Assembly (NCBI RefSeq): GCF_010501075.1
Contig: NZ_QVMN01000003.1
Span: 386,292 to 450,291, forward strand
Length of the DNA: 64,000 nt
Reading direction: 5' to 3'
Origin: Dysgonomonas sp. 25
GTDB taxonomy: Bacteria; Bacteroidota; Bacteroidia; Bacteroidales; Dysgonomonadaceae
Shown here: one piece after another, positions 25,206-33,809 of the stretch
How positions within the stretch are numbered: the first letter of the stretch is position 1
How the letters are laid out: each line of letters opens with the position of its first letter
Notes under the pieces: generated by a model
The model's input: the letters and a program-made list of their open reading frames with translations, nothing else
What the model was told of the DNA's origin: nothing
Databases searched by the model: none
Position numbers and translations under genes: made by a program

Positions 25206-25374
25206 CCCCTGACATTAACACAAGCAATTTGGCACCCCCTCCCTGCCTCCCCCACAAGGGGAGGAGATAGGAAAAGAGTATATATTTTTACTCCCCCTCT
25301 GTTGGAGGGGGATGGGGGGAGGTGACTCTTTTTTCTAAAAAACTTCCTAAAACCTTGGATTAATCCGAAATATT
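25206..25374 (-). repeat. Inner 169-bp inverted repeat, left copy
   Basis: Read by eye, all 169 bases are the exact reverse complement of 55725-55893. The copy lies 400 bp upstream of FISUMP gene A. It includes two C-rich palindromes and the word TTCGGATTAATCC. The identity is far higher than that of the two genes it accompanies. Confidence 0.9.
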
Positions 25375-25381
25375 TACTATA

Positions 25382-25404
25382 TTTTTTTTTTTTGTGTGTG
25401 TGTG
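25382..25404. repeat. Poly-T and (GT)n tract beside the left inner repeat
   Basis: A T-run is followed by GTGTGTGTGTG. A longer (AC)n tract sits at the matching edge of the right copy (55692-55713). Homology between the two copies stops at about these tracts. Confidence 0.8.
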
Positions 25405-25495
25405 ATGTGGCTATATTGCATGCTAACTACACTGGTGTGTAGCGAATTAATATAAAATATCGTATGTTTTGTTTCTACCTGTTTCATTACTTAGG

Positions 25496-25526
25496 CAAAG
25501 GTAGTATATTTTCGGGCTAAAGCAAA
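25496..25526 (-). promoter_or_regulatory. Promoter reading toward FISUMP gene A
   Basis: On the minus strand TTTG (25526-25523) and TACCTTTG (25503-25496) are separated by 19 bp, a textbook Bacteroidota promoter. It lies downstream of the glycosyltransferase stop and on the far side of the inner repeat from gene A, inside the segment between the two inner repeats. Confidence 0.65.
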
Positions 25527-25549
25527 TATTATTTCTTTCGGATTATTGG

Positions 25550-26611
25550 TTATTGTATCTGAACCCTGTTTTGCAGATATTTTTCGAGCATTTTATCCAA
25601 TTCTGTCCATACCCGTTGAGGTGTTATCAGGTTGAATTTTTCTCTGAAAGGTATCTCTTCACTTTCAGCAACTCCGGGGTCTATAATTTCAGGGCCTATC
25701 CCTTTGAATCGTTCCTCCATATTCGGCAACCAGCGCTCTACCCCTATACTCGGCGGGAAGATGGCATACGACGGGATTTCGAAGGCCTGCGATATATGGC
25801 GCGGTCCGCCTTCGTTGCCGAAAAAGAACTGCGAATTGGCAAAAGCTGCTGCCAGTTGGCGCAACGAGTTTGCTTCTATATTGATGAAGATACGCGGGTC
25901 GCGGCCTAAATCTTCATACAATTGGTAAGCGATCTTCTTTTCCTTGTCTCCGGCAAAGTTGAATACCAATTGTACATCCTTGTATTTTTGGAGGATATTA
26001 GACAATATCTCTTTCATGTTCTCCAGCGGCCATATTTTATGGTCGAGGCGCGCGGCAACTGCGCATACGATTACAGGACGGCTGATATTTATGCCTTTCG
26101 ATATCATGTAATCCTTATATGCTTGTATTTCCTTCTCGGTGCAATAGAGCCTGAAGAGTGAATTTTCTGTTATCTTGTAATCTCCGTTCAACGGATTGGT
26201 CATCATCATCAGTTGCCTTACCATTTTCGGCTCGTGCTTATCTACCCGGTGGTTGTATATGAAGCGTGTATAGCTTTTTTTTAGCCCTATCCGGTATTTA
26301 GTCCGTAGCGAAAAGAGTGGGAAGAATAATGTATTTATCGTCGAACGGGCATCTATGATGATGTCGTATTGCCCTTCTTGCATGATGTGCCTTATCTTTT
26401 TCAGGTACCTGAAAAGCGAGTGCGTCTCTTTATCCGAGAAGGATATGACGCGATCGATGTCGGGATGATTCTCGAACAATGGCGCTATATTTTCGTTGAG
26501 TACATAATGAACTTCGCAATCGGGAATCGATTGCTTCAAGGTGGTGCAAATACTGGATGTTAATACTGCGTCGCCCACACGACGAAATCGTATAACTAAT
26601 GCTTTAGGCAT
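25550..26611 (-). CDS. Glycosyltransferase family 9 (heptosyltransferase-like)
   Basis: The 353-residue protein starts PKALVIRFRRVGDAVLTS, the GT9 N-terminal motif (RxxxxGDxxLT). It also has the C-terminal nucleotide-sugar site FFGNEGGPRHISQAFEIP. GT9 enzymes such as WaaC, WaaF and WaaQ add heptose, or in some cases other sugars, to LPS core. The exact sugar is not predictable. The gene is alone between the FISUMP cassette and the porN operon and reads on the same strand as both. Confidence 0.88.
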   Translation of the reverse strand: MPKALVIRFRRVGDAVLTSSICTTLKQSIPDCEVHYVLNENIAPLFENHPDIDRVISFSDKETHSLFRYLKKIRHIMQEGQYDIIIDARSTINTLFFPLFSLRTKYRIGLKKSYTRFIYNHRVDKHEPKMVRQLMMMTNPLNGDYKITENSLFRLYCTEKEIQAYKDYMISKGINISRPVIVCAVAARLDHKIWPLENMKEILSNILQKYKDVQLVFNFAGDKEKKIAYQLYEDLGRDPRIFINIEANSLRQLAAAFANSQFFFGNEGGPRHISQAFEIPSYAIFPPSIGVERWLPNMEERFKGIGPEIIDPGVAESEEIPFREKFNLITPQRVWTELDKMLEKYLQNRVQIQ

Positions 26612-26707
26612 ATATGTGTAATAATAAGTTTGTTAACAAGTCAACTGTTGTATATGTATATAAAAAAAGTGTGTCTCAAAAAAAAGATTAAGGTTTTTAG
26701 CTGTACC

Positions 26708-27721
26708 CTAACGTCTGTCGCGTGCCGAATATTTCGCTCCGCTACCGCCGCTGCCTTTTGCCCCTTTAGGCTGGTCGCGCTTTGTTTTGTTCTTATTCTT
26801 CGGTTTGATTCCTTTTTCAATGTCCGATTTCAGGTACGACGAATCGTTTGTCACCCAAAGGCGTTTGTCGAATTCTATCAACTCGCTCTCAATTTTCTCG
26901 CGTGCGGCCTCCAATTCTTCGGGAGTTTTGTATATCTCCGTCAGCACTTTATTGGCCATATTGCCTGTTTTGTATATTTCCCCTTCGTACATGCGCAGGC
27001 GGAAGAAATCGTCTATCGAGTTGTTGAGTACATTGTTTTTCTCCGAAACCATAATTGGCATATTCGCTGCATACGGGCGGATATTTTCGTATGGAATCCA
27101 GAATTGCGGTGCACGTTCGCCGCCTATGCCGTAGTCGTCGTAGAACGTCAGTACGGGGCAGATAGCTATTATCTTCACATCCATCGTGCCGGTCGTATTG
27201 TCGAAGTACCAGCCTTCTTTGACGTAGTAACCCATCACGTCGTTTGCGGGGATGTCGTATTCGTTGTAGACATATCCTGTTCCTTGTTGCTGGATAGGAA
27301 TATTCAGTTTTTCGAGGACGGTTTTGAAATCGACCTTGTATTCATCAGTAAACACTTCGCGCGCCGTCATATATTCGTAGACAGTCAGCTTATCCTGTGC
27401 CATCAGTTTGAATATCATGGTGTAGAGGCTCATGCGGTTGCCGATAGGCTGCGTCGGATAAACGAGCGCTGCATTGCGTCCTTTGCTGATGTCGACGAAA
27501 CGGTAAATTTCGCGCATCCATGTCGCGTTGCTCATGTCCTGTGTCTGCTCGTCGTTGAACATTTGTGCGCGGACGGTCATTTCAGGTGTTTTTGCTCCCT
27601 GTGGTTGCGATTGTTGCTGTTTCTTAGCCAAGCGGTCGCGCAGCGATTCCTGTGCAGCAGCAGTTTGTGTGCTGACAATGCAGAGGAGCAATATAATAGA
27701 TAACTGATATATTCTTTTCAT
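26708..27721 (-). CDS. porN: Type IX secretion / gliding protein PorN (GldN)
   Basis: A 337-residue periplasmic protein with signal MKRIYQLSIILLLCIVSTQT...AQ and the GldN/PorN core: MSNATWMREIYRFVDISKGR, ALVYPTQPIGNRMSLYTMIF, YEYMTAREVFTDEYKVDF. The Lys/Arg/Gly-rich tail (from about residue 310) is typical of the family. PorN binds the lipoprotein PorK to form the large periplasmic ring of the type IX secretion system. Normally porL and porM lie between porK and porN; here porN starts only 6 bp after porK ends. Confidence 0.92.
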   Translation of the reverse strand: MKRIYQLSIILLLCIVSTQTAAAQESLRDRLAKKQQQSQPQGAKTPEMTVRAQMFNDEQTQDMSNATWMREIYRFVDISKGRNAALVYPTQPIGNRMSLYTMIFKLMAQDKLTVYEYMTAREVFTDEYKVDFKTVLEKLNIPIQQQGTGYVYNEYDIPANDVMGYYVKEGWYFDNTTGTMDVKIIAICPVLTFYDDYGIGGERAPQFWIPYENIRPYAANMPIMVSEKNNVLNNSIDDFFRLRMYEGEIYKTGNMANKVLTEIYKTPEELEAAREKIESELIEFDKRLWVTNDSSYLKSDIEKGIKPKNKNKTKRDQPKGAKGSGGSGAKYSARDRR

Positions 27722-27727
27722 AATTTT

Positions 27728-29158
27728 TTACTTCTTCGATTTAGCGAAACCTAATTGCGTTCTCACGCATCTGAATCCGATATAAGAGCGGGGCTGGTTC
27801 TGATATTCCCCTTCGCGCATATCGGCACGGATATACATGCCTACGTCTTTCCACGAACCGCCTTTCACGACCTTCTTCTTCGATGCGTAAGGGTCTTCCT
27901 TGGCAGCGTTGTATTTCAGGTCGGGGTTCATATCACTCATATTCTCAAGTCCCGATTCGGTGTAAGCAGTCGAAGTCCATTCGGCGACGTTTCCGGCGAG
28001 GTCGTACACTCCGAAGTCGTTAGGCGAATACGATGCTACTTTGGCAGGAATCATATTGCCGTCCTTGGTGTAGTTCCCCTCTCCCGGTTTGAAGTTGGCC
28101 ATAAAGCAACCTTTGGATGTCTGTGTGCCTTGTATATCCCACGGATATTTGTTTTCGGTGCGTCCGTTGCGGGCAGCAAATTCGTATTCGGCTTCGGTCG
28201 GCAAGCGGTAAGGCTCGATACGGCGTGAGCCTTTCTTCTGCCCCATATAATAGAAAATTGTGCGCCAGTGGCAGAAAGCTGTCGCCTGCTCCCACGTAAC
28301 GCCTACCACCGGATATTCGTTATAGCCCGGATGCGAGAAATAGAGCCGCATGTAAGGCTCGTTGTATGCATTCTTGAAATCGTTTACCCAAACAGTCGTG
28401 TCGGGATAAATATTGGTGATTTTGGTATGTACGAAATCGTAAAGCGAGCTTAGCGGGCGGACGATGGTCTCGTTGATTGGTATGCCGCTCTCGTCTACAT
28501 AGGCGGTATCTTTCGAAATCATAATGACTTCTTCGAGATTCGGTGTTATATCCGTATTCAATATCCTATCGTTCGGATTTAAGCGGTAGCGGCGCTTTGC
28601 AGCTTCGGTGTGGTCGTACCATTCGTACATGAAATTCATCTGCATCGGATCGAGATAACTCTCGCCCGTAATCGGATGAACATGGTATATGCTGTTGATA
28701 GCAGCTATTTCTTCGTCGAGCAGGTTGCGTGTCGGTATCCGCTTGCTCCAGTCGAGATGCGGTTTTACGGGATCGCCGTATTCGTCTACGTCTATCTTGA
28801 ATGTCTCGTCATTCCCGTATTCGGGGCTGGCGAGGCGTTCGCGGATGATGGAGTCGCGTACCCAGTAAACAAACTGGCGGTACTTGGAGTTGGTGACTTC
28901 CGTTTCGTCCATCCAGAAGTTATCTACCGAAATACCTTTCGAATTGGCTTGTATGTCCCACAAAGAGTCGCCTTCGGACACGCCCATATCGAGAGAGCCG
29001 CGCGAAACCAGCACCATGCCATACGGCTTCGGTTCAGCCCACGACGAGCTGCGTTCGCCTACAACTTCGCCTCCTACGGTGTTGTTGAGCGACTTTCCGC
29101 ACGAACCGGCTATGATAAGCAGTACGCCTGCGAAAATAATATATTGTAGTTTTTTCAT
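27728..29158 (-). CDS. porK: Type IX secretion ring lipoprotein PorK (GldK)
   Basis: A 476-residue lipoprotein (MKKLQYIIFAGVLLIIAGSC, Cys20) with a formylglycine-generating-enzyme-like (SUMF1) domain adapted as in PorK: GMVLVSRGSLDMG, VDNFWMDETEVTNSKYRQF, HPGYNEYPVVGVTWEQA, YRLPTEAEYEFAARNG, GNVAEWTSTAY and WKDVGMYIRADMREG. PorK and PorN make the outer-membrane-associated ring of the secretion machine. The gene sits between porP and porN. A -7-like box is at 29183-29190, so it may have its own promoter. Confidence 0.92.
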   Translation of the reverse strand: MKKLQYIIFAGVLLIIAGSCGKSLNNTVGGEVVGERSSSWAEPKPYGMVLVSRGSLDMGVSEGDSLWDIQANSKGISVDNFWMDETEVTNSKYRQFVYWVRDSIIRERLASPEYGNDETFKIDVDEYGDPVKPHLDWSKRIPTRNLLDEEIAAINSIYHVHPITGESYLDPMQMNFMYEWYDHTEAAKRRYRLNPNDRILNTDITPNLEEVIMISKDTAYVDESGIPINETIVRPLSSLYDFVHTKITNIYPDTTVWVNDFKNAYNEPYMRLYFSHPGYNEYPVVGVTWEQATAFCHWRTIFYYMGQKKGSRRIEPYRLPTEAEYEFAARNGRTENKYPWDIQGTQTSKGCFMANFKPGEGNYTKDGNMIPAKVASYSPNDFGVYDLAGNVAEWTSTAYTESGLENMSDMNPDLKYNAAKEDPYASKKKVVKGGSWKDVGMYIRADMREGEYQNQPRSYIGFRCVRTQLGFAKSKK

Positions 29159-29182
29159 AATCTGTTTCGTGTAATCCGGCTA

Positions 29183-29190
29183 CAAAGTTA
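29183..29190 (-). promoter_or_regulatory. Candidate -7 box before porK
   Basis: TAACTTTG on the minus strand fits TAnnTTTG and lies 25 bp before the porK ATG. No -33 TTTG is visible. Confidence 0.4.
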
Positions 29191-29248
29191 GCAGTTAAAA
29201 GATTATCCGATTATATTTTTTTCTTTTTTGTTATTCTCTAATCTATTT

Positions 29249-30196
29249 TTATAATACCCTGATGCTTTTGTGCCGTCCGTCCACTTTCTTCTTAACGATT
29301 GGTATACAATACCGTACCGAAAATTCGTGCGAACCGCTGCTGGCTTTTGCAATTTCCGATGTCGAAAGGTCGAACGAATAGCCCGCCTCGATATTTTTCA
29401 ATTTCAATCCCAGCAAAAACACAAAACCGTCATCCTTCCTCCATGTAACACCTCCGCTGAATAAATTGTTGTATTCGGCGCGTGCTGTGACATCTATTTG
29501 CGTCACGATGGCATCCGATTTCACAAGAAAGGACGGCTGCATTTCAAATAACGAATTATTTATCGGGATATTGCATCCACCAGTCAGATAATATGCCCGC
29601 CCGATAAATGACCTGTGTGTATCGTCTAATTCATATTTTGGCTCCCAAAGGTGCGTGACGGAGAAACCGGCATAATACCATGGCGTTATCCACGATATAC
29701 CCAACCCCATGTCGATTGTTTTGTCTTCGCCGCCGGTCGGTTTGGCGGGGTCGTTCTTGTCGTGATAGTCGCTGTCGGGGATATGGATGCCGGCAGCATC
29801 GAAGTCGATGCTCATCGAAGAGCCTTGCAGGCCGATGTTGAGCGTTTTTCCGTTTTTGAAGTCAAATTTGTAGGCATATTGCAGCGAGATATTGGTATTG
29901 GAGAACAATCCGATTTTCTCGTTGAAAAAATGGATACCCGCACCATGCTTTTTATCGAGGAAGTTGAAAGGCATATGTGCCGATGCGATAGTTGTTTTGG
30001 GGGCATTGGTAGTCCCTATCCATTGCATGCGGTGCATGGCGGAGATGTCGATATTGTTTGTCTCGCCCACGAACGACGGATTATAGTATGTCTTTGCGCG
30101 CCAGTATTGGCTGACCTGTGCGTCCCACTGGCCATAGGCCGACAGGGCGCATAAGAATATGAGCGAAAGAAATAGTATAATCGTTTTGAGCTTCAT
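29249..30196 (-). CDS. porP: PorP/SprF-family type IX secretion outer membrane protein
   Basis: From the ATG at 30196 (the first in-frame codon, TTG, is unlikely) the protein has 315 residues. It has a signal peptide ending CALSAYGQ, then the PorP hallmark WDAQVSQYWRAKTYYNPSFVG, HRMQWIGTTNAPKT and HGAGIHFFNEKIGLFSN. The rest is beta-barrel-like and ends with SHEFSVRYCIPI. PorP is required for type IX secretion and is usually the first gene of porPKLMN, as here. Confidence 0.92.
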   Translation of the reverse strand: MKLKTIILFLSLIFLCALSAYGQWDAQVSQYWRAKTYYNPSFVGETNNIDISAMHRMQWIGTTNAPKTTIASAHMPFNFLDKKHGAGIHFFNEKIGLFSNTNISLQYAYKFDFKNGKTLNIGLQGSSMSIDFDAAGIHIPDSDYHDKNDPAKPTGGEDKTIDMGLGISWITPWYYAGFSVTHLWEPKYELDDTHRSFIGRAYYLTGGCNIPINNSLFEMQPSFLVKSDAIVTQIDVTARAEYNNLFSGGVTWRKDDGFVFLLGLKLKNIEAGYSFDLSTSEIAKASSGSHEFSVRYCIPIVKKKVDGRHKSIRVL

Positions 30197-30298
30197 CAAT
30201 AAAAACAGTATTCCGACTGCAAAGAAAGTGATTATTTATTGATTATTAACGGTTGTGGGCGAGATAAATTGTGTAAGTGGTTTGTGTAATAAAAAAGT

Positions 30299-30334
30299 CC
30301 CCCTCTTACGGAGGGGGATATAGGGGGAGGTGGG
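30299..30334. repeat. CCCCCTC/GAGGGGG palindrome after FISUMP gene C
   Basis: This block differs by one base from 22636-22671 and occupies the same place, directly before the stop codon of a minus-strand FISUMP gene. The sequence similarity continues into the codons GTTAGTCTTTCTTGCA. Confidence 0.8.
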
Positions 30335-31600
30335 TTAGTCTTTCTTGCAGCGGACGGAGAGTAATATTCGCCTCCCCTCCCATCTTCGATCGATGTAGGC
30401 AATAGAGTCTCTGATAATATACCGTACCCATGCTTGATTATTATTCATATAACTACTACTTGCAGTCCAAAAATATGCATGGTCACCGTAATATCCTATT
30501 GCGTTATTAAGGGCTGCTCCCGCACGGATGGCGTTAAATCCACCTTGTTTTGGAGATAAACTTTTCCCCTCGGTAGCGCCGACAATGCTGCCTATAGGTT
30601 CACATATAGAAAGCATGGCGCCAGCATGGCTATCAGTTGCTCCATTAGGACGGAGGTAGATAGCAGGGGTGGTGAATCCGTATTCCCAGCCTGATGACCA
30701 AGGGATCCAAGCATTTTTTTCACTTTCTGTATATTCGCTGTATAAATGAGCATTGTTATAGATTTCCCGTTCCAAATCGTTCCATTCTTTGTCGCTGGGT
30801 AGATGCCATCCATCTGGGCAAATGCCTCGGATAGGAGTAGATATAAGATCGCTGCCGTCAGATGCTTGTCCTTGTTCGAGATTTCCGGGGTTTGGTGTTT
30901 GCCCTGTTCCGGTTCCCATATTGATAGCTGCAGGCCAATTGTAGAGTATTCCGTTCTTCTTTTTACTTGGCCACTCCGAAGATGGATGATCGGCAAGTAT
31001 ATAAGTAACAAGGGTTCCACCAGTAGGGGTTGCTGTTTCAGCGTAAACGTAATGTTTATTCGTGTTACTGCTCGCAGCAGAGTGTACGTAGTTATTAAAA
31101 CGACCACCTTCGTGGATGGGATCGGGTACGTAGCGTACGCTTTCTAACATCCAATCGCCGGCAATAGAGCCAAAATTACGTGCTAAATAAACTTCATTGT
31201 CTCTATCGTCAGTAAATTCATATACACCTGCAGCCAAGCCTTCGTCCTTGAGGCTTTGCCATCTGTTGCCGTTCCAAATATACAAGCCGTCACCTTGTGC
31301 GCTAAAGTCTACACAGGCATTGGTGTTATACACTAAAAGTCCGATGTGCTTGTCCAAGTCCCATGTGTCGCTTGCTCCGACAGACTGGGCTAATTCGGTA
31401 GGGGTGGTAGGTGTAAGATTAGTCAACTTTACCCTCGGCAGCCCAAGTCCCTTCGTCGTCGTTGCTCCCTCTGTCAGTTGTAGCAAAGCGCCATCCAATG
31501 GTTTCTGGTTGCTCCCGATCGTTACTTGTGCATTAATTGTTGTCGTAAAACATAAAATGATAAGTGCAAAAAATATTTGCGTTGTAGTTTTTTTGTTCAT
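30335..31600 (-). CDS. Secreted FISUMP-domain protein, copy C
   Basis: A 421-residue protein with a signal peptide (IFFALIILCFTTTINA/Q), the same N-terminal block as copies A and B (VTIGSNQKPLDGALLQL, LGLPRVKLT, HIGLLVYN, GLYIWNGNRWQ) and the C-terminal FISUMP domain (GILYNWPAAINMG, GICPDGWHLPSDKEW, YFWTASS, LLSVRCKKD). It lacks the Ig-like middle of copy A, so it is shorter. It follows the porP operon on the same strand and shares the 3' palindrome with copy A, but I do not see the 169-bp repeat upstream. Confidence 0.88.
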   Translation of the reverse strand: MNKKTTTQIFFALIILCFTTTINAQVTIGSNQKPLDGALLQLTEGATTTKGLGLPRVKLTNLTPTTPTELAQSVGASDTWDLDKHIGLLVYNTNACVDFSAQGDGLYIWNGNRWQSLKDEGLAAGVYEFTDDRDNEVYLARNFGSIAGDWMLESVRYVPDPIHEGGRFNNYVHSAASSNTNKHYVYAETATPTGGTLVTYILADHPSSEWPSKKKNGILYNWPAAINMGTGTGQTPNPGNLEQGQASDGSDLISTPIRGICPDGWHLPSDKEWNDLEREIYNNAHLYSEYTESEKNAWIPWSSGWEYGFTTPAIYLRPNGATDSHAGAMLSICEPIGSIVGATEGKSLSPKQGGFNAIRAGAALNNAIGYYGDHAYFWTASSSYMNNNQAWVRYIIRDSIAYIDRRWEGRRILLSVRCKKD

Positions 31601-31810
31601 GAAATATTTGAATTAAATCTTAAAACCAAGTTTGTGTACTAAATATGCTGAAAATTTAAATTGTTGTTATAGATAATGCCCCTGCAAAGGAACAAATTTT
31701 ATTTGAAAGAGCAAATAACCTAAACGATATTCTGTAAATAACTTATCGATAATGTGCAACTTTCTGCTTATTTTTGAGTCTATTATATATAAGCTGAAAT
31801 AACAAAAGGT

Positions 31811-32788
31811 ATGAAAAAAACGATAATTCTTTTGCTGGCATTGCTGTTTGTCGCCGGAGTTGCGCAGGCGCAAAAAGAGTTTAAATTGAAAAGTCCTGAA
31901 GAGGGTTCGGTTTCGTTATATGGCAGAGTCGGGTTTCTTGATTCGCGCGAAAATAGGCATTCGATAGGCGAAGATGTCATCGAAAATCCACCGTTTGCTG
32001 TTCAGTTGCAAAACTATGTCAATCAACTCGAAATGGCATCGGATGCGAATAAGATATTCGTTTTACAACTGCGGGATTTGTATTTCTTTAAAGGGAAAGA
32101 GGATGGCAAAGCCGTAGGCCTGTGCCGTATACGTGCCAATGCATACGACCAGCAAGGCGACGATTATTATTTTATCAATCGGATAGATGTTGTTGTTACA
32201 GCCAAACCTAAAGAAATATATGCCGAGGCGGCGGATGCGTTAGGTACTTTTATTCGCGAAAGTATATCGGCTGCCCGCATGGGCGATTTTCCTTTTACCT
32301 TGGCGGAAGTGAAAGATATAGACACTTTTGAAAAACAAGATATTCCCCTGTTTAATGCCCCGGCCTTTGCCGATGGCGTGTATTACGATTATCTTGACTT
32401 TGCCGATCAAAAACCTACGTCCATAGAAATGCAACCGAAGATGAAGGATGAAACATTGAAAGAGGTAAAAATTTACGACGAAAGCAAAAAGAAATGGCAA
32501 AAGCTCTCCCCCGACAATGTGTATGCAGTTGTTATTGGCGGGCAGCCTTACATCGCTTACGATGGGAAATTCTGGGCGGGCTATCTGAGCGATAATAATT
32601 TCCTGTTCAATATTTCTTATAAAGTAAACTCAGGTAACGGAGGATTTTCGATAGGTATCGGCATGGGTGGCGGTTCGCGTCATGGCGGTATGGGTGGCGG
32701 AATAGGTTATACTTTCGGCGCAAAGAAGACTGTGACCCAACTGATGAAAATAGATCACCTGAATGGTACGGCAATCCCTGCCGAATAG
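31811..32788 (+). CDS. Secreted protein of unknown function
   Basis: A 325-residue protein with a clear signal peptide (TIILLLALLFVAGVAQA/Q). I do not recognise a domain. The body alternates strands and helices. The C-terminal part has a Gly-rich run of about 25 residues (GGFSIGIGMGGGSRHGGMGG) before FGAKKTVTQLMKIDH, perhaps a membrane-active or flexible segment. A -7-like TATTTTTG lies at 31769-31776, 35 bp before the ATG. The 210-bp gap before it, shared with the divergent FISUMP gene, shows nothing else. Confidence 0.75.
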   Translation: MKKTIILLLALLFVAGVAQAQKEFKLKSPEEGSVSLYGRVGFLDSRENRHSIGEDVIENPPFAVQLQNYVNQLEMASDANKIFVLQLRDLYFFKGKEDGKAVGLCRIRANAYDQQGDDYYFINRIDVVVTAKPKEIYAEAADALGTFIRESISAARMGDFPFTLAEVKDIDTFEKQDIPLFNAPAFADGVYYDYLDFADQKPTSIEMQPKMKDETLKEVKIYDESKKKWQKLSPDNVYAVVIGGQPYIAYDGKFWAGYLSDNNFLFNISYKVNSGNGGFSIGIGMGGGSRHGGMGGGIGYTFGAKKTVTQLMKIDHLNGTAIPAE

Positions 32789-32851
32789 CTAAATATTGTT
32801 ACTTTTCGAACCTTTTTGCTGATAGTGTAACTGTCTGTGGCGCTTTTTTTT

Positions 32852-32859
32852 TACTTTTG
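32852..32859 (+). promoter_or_regulatory. Candidate -7 box before the LytM-like gene
   Basis: TACTTTTG fits TAnnTTTG and lies 57 bp before the ATG at 32917; no clear -33 box. Confidence 0.4.
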
Positions 32860-32916
32860 TACATTAGAAGAAGTGTACACCTGGATGAAATTCGGATATA
32901 AGCTACACAGTTGCAG

Positions 32917-33792
32917 ATGAGAAATAAGAAAAAAGATAAACATAGTTTCTGGAAACGGATACGGTTCAAATACCGTTTGTCTGCCTTTAACGAAAACACG
33001 CTCGAAGAAGTATGGAAAATACGGGCCTCGGCCTTTTCGGGCATTGTCCTGTTTTTGTTGGTGGCGGGGATTCTTATTGCTGTGACGTCCGTAATCATTA
33101 TTACCACGCCCGTACGTTATTACCTGCCCGGCTACCTCGATTCGGAGGTGCGCGATAAAGCAGTGCGCAATGCCATCCTGGCCGATTCCATCGAAACCGA
33201 GCTGATTGTGAACAGGCAGTACGTGGATAATGCACGCAAGATATTTACAGGGACAATGGAGATAGATTCGGTGACCAGTGTAGCCGATACGTTGTACATC
33301 CCCGAGAATGATCCTTCGTTGCAAAAATCGGAATTGGAACGGCGTTTTGTAGAGCAATACGAAGAGGATGAGAGATACAACCTTTCGCTCCTTCCGTATA
33401 CGGTTTCGCAGAACGATGCCGTTGCCCTTTTTGCCCCGTTGAAAGGGATTGTTACTACCCATTTCGATGCGAATAGCCGCCGCTATGGTATCGAGATTCT
33501 GGGTGCGGGAAAATCGACCGTTACGGCAGTTGCCGGAGGAACGATCGTCTATTCGGGATATGATATATCGAATAGCTATGTCATTCAGATTCAACACAAG
33601 AACGGATATATTTCTTTCTATAAAGGATGCTCTGCCGTACTGAAGTCGGTAGGGGACGAAGTCCGTTCGGGCGAGGCTATTGCCGTACTCGAAACACATA
33701 AGGTGAACGGAAAAGATGAGGCTACACCGCTTTGCTTTGAGCTTTGGCACGATGGTTATCCCGTGAATCCGGAGGGATATATCACCTTTTAA
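32917..33792 (+). CDS. Membrane-anchored LytM/M23-like protein with degenerate active site
   Basis: The ATG at 32917 gives 291 residues; a TTG 6 bp upstream is less likely. A basic cytoplasmic N-terminus is followed by one membrane helix (IVLFLLVAGILIAVTSVIII, about 43-62), a helical linker, and a C-terminal M23 fold (about 165-291: FAPLKGIVTTHFDANSRRYG, VTAVAGGTIVYSGY, KSVGDEVRSGEAIAVL, PLCFELWHDGYPVNPEGYI). The zinc ligands of active enzymes (HxGxD and HxH) read RYGIE and CFE, so it is probably inactive, like EnvC or NlpD activators of amidases. It precedes dxr by 17 bp. Confidence 0.8.
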   Translation: MRNKKKDKHSFWKRIRFKYRLSAFNENTLEEVWKIRASAFSGIVLFLLVAGILIAVTSVIIITTPVRYYLPGYLDSEVRDKAVRNAILADSIETELIVNRQYVDNARKIFTGTMEIDSVTSVADTLYIPENDPSLQKSELERRFVEQYEEDERYNLSLLPYTVSQNDAVALFAPLKGIVTTHFDANSRRYGIEILGAGKSTVTAVAGGTIVYSGYDISNSYVIQIQHKNGYISFYKGCSAVLKSVGDEVRSGEAIAVLETHKVNGKDEATPLCFELWHDGYPVNPEGYITF

Positions 33793-33809
33793 AAAAATAT
33801 GAAAACAAT

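Noticed and set aside
24809-25325. Open frames of 65-148 codons on both strands upstream of FISUMP gene A
   Set aside because: They consist of palindromic repeats, are open in several frames at once, and encode proline/arginine-rich text without a domain.
26630-27703. A 357-codon plus-strand frame
   Set aside because: It is the antisense of porN, Phe/Val/Cys-rich, with no domain.
22672-31600. FISUMP proteins as type IX secretion cargo
   Set aside because: None of the three ends in a recognisable T9SS C-terminal sorting domain, so the nearby por genes are not proof of export by that route.
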